64,000 nucleotides of DNA from Acanthococcus lagerstroemiae (lineage: Eukaryota > Arthropoda > Insecta > Hemiptera > Eriococcidae). The position numbers were made by a program, and so were the translations under genes. The stretch lies in assembly GCA_031841125.1 (NCBI GenBank), contig CM063108.1, positions 53,094,122 through 53,158,121 of the forward strand, read 5' to 3'. The notes below the pieces were generated by a model that saw nothing but the letters and a program-made list of their open reading frames with translations, was not told the origin of the DNA and made no database searches. Shown here in pieces: positions 1-10,278 of this stretch (positions are counted from its first letter, which is position 1; each line of letters begins with the position of its first letter).

Positions 1-356
1 CGACCTTTCGGAAACATTCACAACGGAATCATATGTACAACGAAAATTCTTTCGAAATCAAAATTTCCTTTTCGGGTTCAATAGCTAAACATTCGTGACA
101 ACTTAAACTTACGAACTAAAAATTAGTACTTTCGAAAAATTAAACATAACGACTGTTTTTATCACAGCATCGGACGGTAGGCAGGAACATAGAGCGAGGC
201 ACAGTTTAACGACGAGTTTAACGAGAGTCACCTCGAGGCAGCGGGTATTTCGGAGTAAACTCAAAATCTACTCTTCGAGTTATTCTGAAAACATATTTCA
301 AATTAGTACATCGGAAATCATCGGATTTTACTTCGGATCAATAAACTAGAAGCTAG
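1..356 (-). other. copia 3' noncoding region
   Basis: Lies downstream of the copia stop codon (TAG, minus strand, 357-359). It shares the TCGG/CGGAATCA-rich texture of the rest of the element. No polypurine tract or LTR start is evident, so the 3' untranslated region appears longer than 356 bases. Confidence 0.6.
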
Positions 357-3300
357 CTAAACTTCATTCATGATCGCTGCTCTCAACCTCTCATGTGCTT
401 CTATGGTTAAAGGCTTGGTCATGATGTCGGCTAATTGCAGCTTAGTAGTTACCCACTGGATCGTAATACGACCTTCTTTTACACATTCTCTTACGTAGTG
501 TTCTTTGACCTCTGTCATATGGCGTAGCTTATTTTGGCCGCTTGTAGAAGCGCACTTTTCGGCTGCTTGATTGTCGCAGTACAGCGTAATCGGAAACAAA
601 CTCTCATTTAGGATTCTTCGGAGTGATAAGTCTAAAGAAATAGATTCTTGACATGCATCGGACATCGCGACATATTCCGCTTGACAGGTCGAAAGAGCTA
701 CATACGTTTGCTTAGTAGTACGCCAGGCTATCGTATCCCCAAACAGTTGAATGATGTAACCGCAGGTTGAAACGGAACCTTTGCAGTCGGCAAAGCTAGC
801 GTCGGAGTAGGTTACCATGGTCTTGAGTTTCGATTCATATCGGAGTCCTAAATCTTTCGTTCCATTGAGGTATCGGAAAACTCTCTTTACGTTAGACCAA
901 TCTTCTTGCGTCGGATTCACTTGGTGTCTACTCAAAATATTTACGGCGAACAAGATGTCAGGTCTTGTGGCACTAGCAAGATAAAGCAAACTACCAACCG
1001 CCTCCCTGTACGGGACATTTATTTTGGTGTCGGGTCTTAAACATTCGGAATCAATATCAACGGAGCCATTACTTACGGAATCAATTTCTCTCGATCGCCT
1101 TTCACGGTTAGTTACTTTGCGAGATTCGGCGGGTGTTCGGTGGCACTTTGCATCGGTAAACCCAAAACGCTTTAATACTTTTCTTGCATAGTCCCCTTGA
1201 GTGATGTTCATGATACGCTGATCACGATTTCGTTCGATTTTCATACCTAGAAAAGTCTTCGGTTCTCCGAGATCTGTCATTTTGAATACCTTTCCAAGGC
1301 CTGCTTTTATTTCGGACAGTCTGGACTGGCTGTTTGAGGCTATTAACATATCGTCTACATAAAGAAGTAGAATTACTACATCGGACTTGGTTTTAGATGT
1401 GAATAGGCAAGGTTCGCGATCATCATTTGTAAGACCTAATTTCAACGCTTCTTCGGTGAATTTTAAGTTCCATTTCTTCGGGCTTATTTTCAAGCCATAC
1501 AAGGCACGCTTCAGACGACAAACTTTGTTGTTTCGGACCTCTGGAGGACAATCATAACCGTCGGGGAGTTTCATGTAGATTTCTTCGTCTCCCAGTTCTG
1601 AGTTCAAGAACGCAGTTGTGACGTCTAATTGAGCGGCGTGTAGGTCGAATTTGTTGATTATCGTAAGAACCGCCCTCACAATTGGTAATCGGGATACAGG
1701 CGCATACGTTTCACCCAGCCCATAGACATTTCTGTCTTTAAATCCACGAATCACCAGTCTCGCTTTAAATTTAGTTTTACCCTCGGTACTCTGTTTGCGC
1801 TTAAATACCCATTTGGAGTCAATCAGGTTCAGTCTGCTACCATCAGACATCTTCTCTGGTTTATCGACTAGGGTCCAAACATCGTTCTCTTTCATCGAAA
1901 GGAGTTCTTCATCCACGGCCTTCTTCCATGCTTGATGTTGAGGCGTTCTCATCGCTTCGGCGTAACTCGTCGGATCTCCTTGTATTTGCGCTATCAGACA
2001 GTACCTATCGAAATCAAACTTTTCGTCGGAATCTTCGTCGGTCGAGGGTATGATCAGGAGATTGCATGAACTGATATCGTTGATACGTCTACCAAGATTA
2101 CAGTCATCTTCGCAAAAGTAGTTGGCATACTTCGGAATCTTCGATTGGCTACGGAGTCCTTCTCTTTTCGGTGTCAATTCGTCGGAGTCATTCTTCGGAA
2201 TTATTTCGGGATCACGTCTTGATTGATAGTTGTCTTCTTCCAACTTAATCTTCTTCGGTCTTCCTCTTCCTTTTGGCTGGAAAGGTTCGGATTCTTCTTT
2301 GACATCTAATTTCCTCTTCTTCGGACGGCCTCTTTTCTTCGGGATTGATTCGGGTTTCGCTTCTTCGGTTTGATCGATATCTTCTTCCAATTCGGTGAAC
2401 CATTTCTTCTCGATTTCCCTTGTTTCGGAAACTTCGACTTCGGGCCAGTTTGTGACTGCGTTCGGGCCATATTTATCGCCATAGACCAGCTTCTCGTTGA
2501 AACGAACGTTCCGAGATTCGTAGAATTTGCCGCTCTCCGGGTGTAGGAGTTGATAGGCTGTATCAGTGTACCCCACCAACACTGTACGTATGCCTCGGTA
2601 CGAAAATTTCGACTCGGGAACTCGCTGAATCTTCATGTAGGCTAGACATCCAAATCTTCGAATCTGTTCGGTGTGACAGTGTATCTTCGGTGCAAATCTT
2701 CGGAGTGGGATCTCAAAATCGATTGATCGATGCGGCGTCCTGTTGTAGGCGTGCACGGCGGCGTAGAGTGCTAAGTCCCACATACTCTTCGGCAGTCGAG
2801 AATCAAACATCAATGCTCTGATTTTGTTCTGTAACGTACGGTTAAACCTTTCGGATACTCCTGCGTGCTGTGGGGTATCAGGTGCGGCTAACTGTCTTTC
2901 AATGCCTTCGGATTCTAGTACAGTTGTGGTGTAGCCCCCTGTGTACTCCGTCCCCTGATCAGTGCGGAGAAAGCACACTTTGAGATCTTCTCCCAGGATG
3001 TTTCTGGAACTTCGGATGAAAGCTTCGAGGCAATGCCCTACTTCATCTTTCGTACGGAGCGCATAGCTCATTGCAAGGCGCGAGAAGTCATCAATGAATG
3101 AGACTATAAATACCTTCTTTCCGGGGTGAGTCGGAGGACTGATTTTGCCCATAACATCGGAGTGGATTATTTGCAACGGCCTACTGACTCTCCAACGCTC
3201 ACTCTTGAAAGGCAGACGTTCCATCTTCGCGAGAGCACAAACTTCGCAGCTTGAAATGCTATCATCGAACTCAACGGTTTTGAGTCTATCATCGGTGCTC

Positions 3301-6300
3301 TTTAATTTGTCCAAATATTTCTTGCTAGCATGACCAAGTCTTACATGCCACAGAAAACCTTCAGTCATCGGGTTCAAGGTTAGCTTAGGGTTCAACGGAG
3401 TCTGATCGACTTCAAGCTCTTCGAGGATTTCACCGGCGTCCAGATCATCAACGCTTATAATCTTCCGATCTGTAATTGTCGCTCTAAATTTGTTTTCCAA
3501 AGCCTTCAGGGGTTCAATCTTTTCGGAATCAATTTCAACGGTTTCCCCTTCTTGCTTAGCCACGGAGCGAATTTCGTCCTCTACAGGCACCTTTTCACTG
3601 TTGAAGTTTGAAGTAGAAACCTCTCCCTCCGAACCGTTTGAGGTGTGAACTGCAGGATTGGTAACCTCTCCCTCCGTTCCTGACAACGGTGGAGAATTCC
3701 GGATTGTTCGAGGTCTTAGATTGTAGCTTACGTCTGGTTTCACATCACCAGCTTCGGGATCGGTAAACTGTGCGGAGCAGTAAAATGTTTCAAACTTGTC
3801 ATCGGAATCCTGCCCTTCTTGACTAATATCGAATTCGATCAGCCATATAGGTTTTTCATACCTGCCTCTTACAATTGTTTCCCGGGTTACCTTATCAAAG
3901 ATTTTTAACTCACTATCGTCTAGGTAAATACCTAGGCCTTCGTCAACAAAGCGCCTCAGGGACAGCAGATTATTACTCAAGTTGCCGGTTGCCAAAACGT
4001 TAGATAAAATTAATTTCTTACGCCCATCAGTTTTTGTTATAAGGAATAGATTGCCCTGGCCATCTACTTTAAGATTCGCTGACGAGTTTTTATTCGCACT
4101 TCGGATATAATCATTTTTACTACGTTTAAAGTCAGACAGAATCATGTGGGATTTGACCAAATGCTCGGTAGCACCGGTATCGGCTATAAATTTTATAGAC
4201 TTCAAATTGTCTTCGGGATCTAAATCGCTCAAACGCAAATTTGCAAATGCATCAGTTATTGAATTAGGATTGGATTTGCACCTACCTGAATTCTTTTTGT
4301 CGTTTTTACCGTTGTCCTTATCGGAGCGATGCTGCGTGTTACCAGACTTTTGACCATTTTTGCCTTTGTTGCCTTTGGGTTTCTTTCCGTCAAAATTCTT
4401 TTTAATACCCTTTTTCACTTTCGGATAGTCTCCACCAGACTTACTATTCTTAACCCCGGACCGTTTATCACTACGATTACTATTTTTACGGCCTAATTTA
4501 TTCTGTCGGATACCGAATTTCGAATTCTTTACGTACCCACGGCCCCTGGCGGGCTTATAGCTTGATCCGCCCTCTCGCTTCATTTGACGACACTGCTCGG
4601 CTGTATGATTAGCCATCTGATGGCACTCATAACATCGCCTCATGCCGCTATCTGCATAACGACATTCTTTGGCAACGTGCCCTCCTCGCCCGCAGACATA
4701 GCAGTTTTGAGTGGATGAAATTGCAGCGGCCGCCATCCCCGGCTTCTTCGGATTCGACGTACTGCTAGTCGCTGACCTCTCGGACGCTTCATTCTTTAAC
4801 AGAAGATCTTTCATGTCATCAACAGAATAGAAAGCACCGGTTTGCATTTTGTAAGTCCAGAAGGACGAACGAATCATTGCACAATTCTTTGAGACAGCGT
4901 CATAGTACATTTGAATATGTAAGGCATCGGACAATTTTTCTACGTGTTCTAGACTATTTCTACGTAAAATTGCCTCGTCGAAGCGAGCATTGAAAGCCGC
5001 GGCCGATTCTCGTGACGGTTCATACAACAGATTAGAGATTTCTTTGTTTACTGATAGAGTACTAATACTCGTCTCAGATTGTTTGATTAGTTTTATCCTG
5101 TCTAAAAGGAGCATCGGAACAGTTAGACCAATCAATTTGTTATGATAGGATTCTTCGGTCCTGGATAAAATAATATCCCTAGCCAGACTCTTTCGAATTT
5201 CCATTTCCGCTTCGGTGAAATTTTTCGCAGCTGTCGCCGTAGGGTCAATGCAATCGAGTAGACCTCTAACTCTAAATTCTGAAGTAAGGGAGTCAAGCCA
5301 GTTTTCGATACGAGTCTTCGGGGTCAGCTTATATTCTCTCTTGAGAGGATCTTTGGCGATTAAGCCCTCGATGCCTCTCGTTGGAGCTGGCATTAGATTT
5401 TGAGTTTGTGTGTTCGAAACACCTTTGGGAACTATCTCCCTCCCTCCGTCGAGAATCGTCCTTGGCTGAGGAGTTAAAATAAGACTATTAATACGCGCAC
5501 CGCTATGACTATCTTCGGGATCGAGTCTTACCTCGTGTCTACGCGGCCTACTAGGCGTTTTCGAACGGCTATGACCATACGACTGAGTCGTTGATCTACT
5601 TTCGGATCTGGTAGATCGTGACATTGAAGGACGGCTTTCGGTTGACGGGTACTCCCTGGTGGAGTACGAACGGTGTGAACGACTGGCACTGCGAGAGTCA
5701 GTACTTCTTCTCGGACTCCTGTATCGCGATGAGCTTCGGTGCCGGCGCTGTGAAGGATCTCTCCTTCTCGGACTCACGCTTTTGCGTCTAGGTTGCCTCG
5801 GAGTCTGAGTGCTTGACCTCGGAGCTTGTTCGCTCGTTTGAGCCTGGACGCTCACATTCGGAGCCTGATTGCTCATTGTCGGAGCCTGGTTGCTCTCTGT
5901 CGGGGTCTGTTGTGCCGTTCGCTGTTCAAAATTTGAAACTGCCCGTGCGAATTGAGCTGCTACGTCCGCCATTCGGCTAATGCTTTCATCGTGCCGTGTC
6001 ATCATTCGGTCTTGTGTGCGCGCTGTCTCCAGCAAGTGTGATACCATCCCGCTTAGCCAAGTACGTGTTTCTTCGGGCAAAAAGTCGGTATTGCGGGATG
6101 TTGTGGTACCTGAGACAGAATTAGTGTGAGCAGGCTGACAAATTTTAGTAAAACGAGAGTTAGATCTAGCTTTGAGCACTCTCCCTCGTAAGGGTGCGCT
6201 CCGGGTTGTGACGGGGTTACCTCTCTGAGAGATTTGGCGGACCCGTCTCAAGTGGAATTGGGACACGAAGTCCTTCTGTCGTGCCTCCAAACGAGCTTGT

Positions 6301-6653
6301 AAGTTCGTCGACGTTGTGGCGGCTTCGGTCGGAATGACTGTAACAACGGATTCTCCAGAACCTGACGAATCGCTGGATGACAGTGGTTTCTTCGGGCCAG
6401 ATCCTGACGGCATTGGAATCTGAGCAAGCTGGTCGATCTCCATCGGAGTCGGCGCTGGTGCGCTCGGTGACAGGTTCATCGGGATCTCGTTCGACGAGCC
6501 AGCTGGTTGTAAGACTTCGGAAACTTCGACACTGTCCATCCCTGTCGGCGTCACTAAATTTACTTGCTGGGAAAGAATTTCCGGTGAAAACTCTTCCAAC
6601 AGTAGTGCTTCCTCATCCGGTGAAGGCATGAGGTGCCACTCGCCGTCATCCAT
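357..6653 (-). CDS. copia Gag-Pol polyprotein, intact
   Basis: A single 2098-residue frame without stops. In order: a Pro/Ser/Thr-rich N-terminal Gag; an Arg/Ser-rich segment at about 286-373; Gag core; two CCHC-like zinc knuckles at about 650-690 (CYVCGRGGHVAKEC, then CYECHQMANHTAEQC); aspartic protease with ADTGATEH near 825; GAG-pre-integrase WHVRLGH near 1100; integrase with the catalytic region IIHSDV near 1166, LRTDQGTEY near 1231 and SERFNR near 1268; two AT-hook-like RGRPKK motifs near 1440 and 1462; reverse transcriptase with KWVFKRK near 1612 and YVDDMLIAS near 1767; RNase H with SDASFADC near 1947. Most copia polyproteins are 1300-1500 residues, so this one is long, the excess lying in Gag. 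The ATG at 6653 is the first in the frame and is followed by an acidic stretch. With no visible lesion the copy may be coding-competent. Domain calls are firm; positions are estimates. Confidence 0.95.
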   Translation of the reverse strand: MDDGEWHLMPSPDEEALLLEEFSPEILSQQVNLVTPTGMDSVEVSEVLQPAGSSNEIPMNLSPSAPAPTPMEIDQLAQIPMPSGSGPKKPLSSSDSSGSGESVVTVIPTEAATTSTNLQARLEARQKDFVSQFHLRRVRQISQRGNPVTTRSAPLRGRVLKARSNSRFTKICQPAHTNSVSGTTTSRNTDFLPEETRTWLSGMVSHLLETARTQDRMMTRHDESISRMADVAAQFARAVSNFEQRTAQQTPTESNQAPTMSNQAPNVSVQAQTSEQAPRSSTQTPRQPRRKSVSPRRRDPSQRRHRSSSRYRSPRRSTDSRSASRSHRSYSTREYPSTESRPSMSRSTRSESRSTTQSYGHSRSKTPSRPRRHEVRLDPEDSHSGARINSLILTPQPRTILDGGREIVPKGVSNTQTQNLMPAPTRGIEGLIAKDPLKREYKLTPKTRIENWLDSLTSEFRVRGLLDCIDPTATAAKNFTEAEMEIRKSLARDIILSRTEESYHNKLIGLTVPMLLLDRIKLIKQSETSISTLSVNKEISNLLYEPSRESAAAFNARFDEAILRRNSLEHVEKLSDALHIQMYYDAVSKNCAMIRSSFWTYKMQTGAFYSVDDMKDLLLKNEASERSATSSTSNPKKPGMAAAAISSTQNCYVCGRGGHVAKECRYADSGMRRCYECHQMANHTAEQCRQMKREGGSSYKPARGRGYVKNSKFGIRQNKLGRKNSNRSDKRSGVKNSKSGGDYPKVKKGIKKNFDGKKPKGNKGKNGQKSGNTQHRSDKDNGKNDKKNSGRCKSNPNSITDAFANLRLSDLDPEDNLKSIKFIADTGATEHLVKSHMILSDFKRSKNDYIRSANKNSSANLKVDGQGNLFLITKTDGRKKLILSNVLATGNLSNNLLSLRRFVDEGLGIYLDDSELKIFDKVTRETIVRGRYEKPIWLIEFDISQEGQDSDDKFETFYCSAQFTDPEAGDVKPDVSYNLRPRTIRNSPPLSGTEGEVTNPAVHTSNGSEGEVSTSNFNSEKVPVEDEIRSVAKQEGETVEIDSEKIEPLKALENKFRATITDRKIISVDDLDAGEILEELEVDQTPLNPKLTLNPMTEGFLWHVRLGHASKKYLDKLKSTDDRLKTVEFDDSISSCEVCALAKMERLPFKSERWRVSRPLQIIHSDVMGKISPPTHPGKKVFIVSFIDDFSRLAMSYALRTKDEVGHCLEAFIRSSRNILGEDLKVCFLRTDQGTEYTGGYTTTVLESEGIERQLAAPDTPQHAGVSERFNRTLQNKIRALMFDSRLPKSMWDLALYAAVHAYNRTPHRSIDFEIPLRRFAPKIHCHTEQIRRFGCLAYMKIQRVPESKFSYRGIRTVLVGYTDTAYQLLHPESGKFYESRNVRFNEKLVYGDKYGPNAVTNWPEVEVSETREIEKKWFTELEEDIDQTEEAKPESIPKKRGRPKKRKLDVKEESEPFQPKGRGRPKKIKLEEDNYQSRRDPEIIPKNDSDELTPKREGLRSQSKIPKYANYFCEDDCNLGRRINDISSCNLLIIPSTDEDSDEKFDFDRYCLIAQIQGDPTSYAEAMRTPQHQAWKKAVDEELLSMKENDVWTLVDKPEKMSDGSRLNLIDSKWVFKRKQSTEGKTKFKARLVIRGFKDRNVYGLGETYAPVSRLPIVRAVLTIINKFDLHAAQLDVTTAFLNSELGDEEIYMKLPDGYDCPPEVRNNKVCRLKRALYGLKISPKKWNLKFTEEALKLGLTNDDREPCLFTSKTKSDVVILLLYVDDMLIASNSQSRLSEIKAGLGKVFKMTDLGEPKTFLGMKIERNRDQRIMNITQGDYARKVLKRFGFTDAKCHRTPAESRKVTNRERRSREIDSVSNGSVDIDSECLRPDTKINVPYREAVGSLLYLASATRPDILFAVNILSRHQVNPTQEDWSNVKRVFRYLNGTKDLGLRYESKLKTMVTYSDASFADCKGSVSTCGYIIQLFGDTIAWRTTKQTYVALSTCQAEYVAMSDACQESISLDLSLRRILNESLFPITLYCDNQAAEKCASTSGQNKLRHMTEVKEHYVRECVKEGRITIQWVTTKLQLADIMTKPLTIEAHERLRAAIMNEV

Positions 6654-9600
6654 ATCTGCACATAGACGGAACTCTAAATTAGAATTAAGTCTACTAACAC
6701 GAAACGTATAACACGCGTGAAACGTGTGACCAATTGGATTTCATGTGCGAGATAGGAATTCCCAAAATGTGCCAAATCATTTGAGAAAATTTTCGAATTT
6801 AACTGCGGGTAGAATTTCTAAATTTACTTTCGACTACCAAAATATGCAACGAATTGCGGTTACGACTACGAGAATGTGTTCGTGGTGCACTAGTGTGTTT
6901 GAAAACAAAAGGTCTTTTCGAAAAACTTCGGTAACATACAACGGATTCAATACTTTGCACTTCGGAATCAAAACCACACAGTGTCTCCGCCAAATACCAG
7001 GATACGAAACACTTTCTCGAGTCCCGCGTGCGCGCCTCAGCTGATCAGGCATGAGAGCACTACACATTTTAGATCGCTATTCACCCCATGACATAACAAT
7101 TTGGAATTTTCGAATTAACTCCCTTGACTTCCGCGGACACAACGTGATCTAAGGAGAAATCAAAATATCCATCCTTACGGATCTCAGTCTGACCAAGATA
7201 CGCGCGAACACAACGACTAGTTTGATACGAAACTGAGTGCAGAAGGTACTGCAATAGCTTTACTTTTTCGATACTAGAATTTTCGGACCTTTACTACGGG
7301 CTTAAACTTTTCGGAATCAGCCAACCATACTTGTTTTAGTCATGAGCGATCGGGTCTAGATATTGAAACGAAAACGAGCGGAAACAACTACAATTTCGAA
7401 CAATGTACTAGATGAATGCAAGTTCCGTGTACTTTAGAACGAGCACGACTCCATGGCAATAGTTTATTTTCGGTATCAAGTCAGGAATTGAACCACTTGA
7501 CCATCGCACAACGGAAACTAGGCGGAATTGAACCCCTAGGATCATTTCGAAACTAACGGAATAGGCACGGATTTGAACCGCCTCTATCCTCGATTTCTGG
7601 ATCCGAATTGAACGGCATGCAGACTGTCGGAATCACTATGCCTTCCACGTGGATTTTATTTAGGAATTTAGGCCACCAATTAGCAGAAAATTTGGTGTGG
7701 AGTCGCCTACCAACCACTTGTTGTCGTTTAATTTATTTGCTACACACGAACAACACGGCGTGGATGGGTTTGGTATACCAGAGACTATGCATTACCCACT
7801 ATGCAGTAGTCAAACGAATTTTCCTCAATATTAAACTTTCGACTGTACAGACTTTCGAATTCTTTCGGAAACTAACGTGAGGAATTGGCCAAAGTACTTT
7901 AAGATATCCCAGAGAGACTTGGGAGAACCGTTACCAAATCGCACATGTGTTTACGAGCCATATAGTACGCAATGTTTACTTACAGAATGTAAATATTTCG
8001 TCGGTTGCTAATTTTCTAACTTCGATTTTATCGGGCGAGATCTGTCGGATTGCCTTTTCGTCCTCTCGGCTGAGATTGGTACCAAAAGCCTTTTCAGCGA
8101 ATGCCGTCTCCAAGTAAAGCAAAAACGTGATATCAACTTCGGCTTCGGTCATGCCGCACAAACAACGAACGCTCAAAATCTACTAACTTCGGGTTCACTT
8201 TTCGAAAAAACGGTTATCAAAACCTCCTCCCTTAAAAAGGTATTGAAGTTTTGCTTCAAGGCGACTTACAAAACTATTGGAAACTTAATTGCACCTTGGT
8301 TTAATTTTTAGCACTAATCGGAGCACGCGGCGAACTTTCGGAAAAATCACGGACGGTCTTAATTTGTGGCGAGAGTAAACAGACTGTAGCAACTTGGTGC
8401 GCTTGACGCACGTCGTACCGGCAGATTTCCCTTTACCCGCACCGCGTGGATACTGGTTTTCGTATTTGCGGTGTGTTGTGAGCAACATGTTACGAGCAAC
8501 CCTACCAAGCCAAGGAAAAACGGCTTTAACAACGGATACATAAGGTACCTTATTCGGAATCAAGTTCGGCGAGCCGGTTTGCTTCAGGCTGCTAGCTTCG
8601 TTCGCATGTGTGCGATGTTTTTCAATCCAAATGGCGTTGCTATAACTGGGTTTAAGGTACTTTCTTACGGTCGCAACTTATCGGTTCGGCTGTTTCGCAC
8701 TCATCGATGGATTTCATGCTGGTTGACGGCATGGTCTCTCATTTCGTTTTCGTTTTCATTGACTCATCTTCGGTGACTGTGCGAGTGTATACAGCGAGTG
8801 CAAGTTTCGACTTGCCTTCGGTAGTGGTACGGTATCGGTTTGGCATACAACGGACCGGCGTAATGAGTCAGTACGGTGCGGCCTATTCTGCTAGTGTGCG
8901 TGTAGACTTGTGAGTATGGATTTGATTTGTACCACTACAACTACGATTCGGTCAACGAATTTTAACCTTTCAACCTTGTGCGTACGGTCTCGAATGTGGC
9001 GATTTTGGTATGGGAAAACGGCGTGATGGAATACCGGCAGCAGCGGTAACCTCGTGTGCGCTTGCAAGCATGAGCAATTTACGCTCGATTGTTCAAAATA
9101 AATTTGCTAGCCATCGGAACAATTTATTATCGATTCAAAATCGAACTTACGAATATCAGACCCAAATTCTTACGGAATCAATTTTCACAACGGAGTCGAT
9201 ATTTTAACCAACGGGCCTTTCGGCACAAATTTGTCCCAAATGACCTTCGGCATCGAACATACGCTAATTAGGTTAATAAATAACCAACTTTCGGAATCTT
9301 TGAACAACGGATCGCGATCAATTTAACTTACGGCTATCGATTAGCTAGATCGATACTTTGCTGCAATTACCTATAGGAATTTATTAGTACGTACACGTGG
9401 TAGGATTTATATATGGTGCACCATGCAAAGGCCTTATATTTAATCTCACGTGAGATGCATGCACTACGAGTAGTTTCAGCGAAACACGAATGTCCGCTGG
9501 TCGGTGTATTAAATTAAACTACTTTATGATGAGCGCTCATTTTAATTAATTAAGTGATTGACCCGGGTATAACTGACTTACGACCATCGGCGCATTGGAA

Positions 9601-9861
9601 ATGCGTGCTCTGGGCTGCCATAACCTGTTGAAGCTGAGCTTCTTGTCGTCGTCATTGAACACCAACAATCGTAGAGATGCACGCAGTAATTAAACACAAG
9701 TGTAACTTCGAAACGTGTAATTGAATAAACGCAATATAACATCGGCGGACCGCTTCCGTACTCGGGATCTAAGCTCAACGTCCTCAGACGAAATACTAAC
9801 GGAGCGTCGTACTATCGTAGAGCGCATACCGTATATCGGTAACAGTGTTACCAACTCAACA
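6654..9861 (-). other. copia 5' region: leader plus putative 5' LTR
   Basis: About 3.2 kb between the Gag start and the inferred right end, with no long frame. It is rich in TCGG, ACAACGGA and CGGAATCA words like the coding part, supporting that it all belongs to one element. Because no LTR duplicate and no primer-binding site were found, LTR and untranslated leader cannot be separated. Several TTGAACC-type words around 7488-7610 look like tRNA T-loops in reverse, but no cloverleaf folds around them. Confidence 0.55.
9406..9413 (-). promoter_or_regulatory. possible TATA box of the copia LTR
   Basis: On the minus strand this reads TATATAAA, about 450 bp inside the inferred LTR start at 9861. 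That spacing would make 9414-9861 the U3 region. Position and match only; no transcription start is proven. Confidence 0.35.
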
Positions 9862-10278
9862 TTTAGATTTTTTTTTTTTAATTTTGTGGATTAGTTACTC
9901 TTTCTCCAAAATCTCGGAAGTCCCTTTCATATTCACCCTTATCTAGATTTACGAAGGAGAGGGGAGCCGAAGAAAACCCCGATGGCAGGATGTTCCAGAA
10001 GGTGAACTCATTGGTTTTCAAATTTTCATTTTATTACGACTTTCTCAAAAAAAATGTTTACTCTGAGGGGAGGAGCTACACTGAATATTTTTTCATTTTC
10101 TCGTCTTTTCCCGCCGATTTTCAGATTTCGCGAACAGGATGAGATGAAAACACGAAACACGAAATAGCTGATATTGGGAGAAGTGCGTATAGGGATTGGT
10201 TCGCCTTTCGTCATATTTTTCTTGAAATGGTTCGTGAAGAGTCATGAAATACGACATACGTTAAATGTATAGCCGCCT
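9862..10278. mobile_element. Harbinger-like repeat, copy 1, truncated by copia
   Basis: Closely parallels 28767-29177 over its whole length and, in reverse, 58199-58615. The right end carries the family terminus, reading AGGCGGCTATACA on the minus strand, followed by TAA. The left part is missing because the copia element inserted there. No coding potential. Confidence 0.75.

Larger units (their letters stand above)
1..9861 (-). mobile_element. Ty1/copia LTR retrotransposon, 3' end cut by window edge
   Basis: The element contains one intact Gag-Pol frame in copia domain order (integrase before reverse transcriptase). Its right boundary is placed at 9861: on the minus strand the element would begin TGTTGAGTTGG, and immediately to the right starts a repeat (TTTAGATTTTTTT...) that is continuous in two other window copies (28767 and 58606 regions), so the copia element interrupts that repeat. 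No stretch of 1-356 matches the right-hand end, so the 3' LTR must lie left of base 1. The primer-binding site and inner LTR edge were not located. Family assignment is firm; boundaries are inferred. Confidence 0.85.

Noticed and set aside
1..356. copia 3' LTR inside the window
   Set aside because: No direct match to the right end at about 9400-9861; only shared short words.
3145..6631. Plus-strand open frames opposite copia Gag-Pol
   Set aside because: Shadows of the real minus-strand frame, with no domain patterns.
7488..7612. Several reverse TTGAACC words resembling tRNA T-loops in the copia 5' region
   Set aside because: No surrounding cloverleaf or paired acceptor stem could be built, so no tRNA genes were called.
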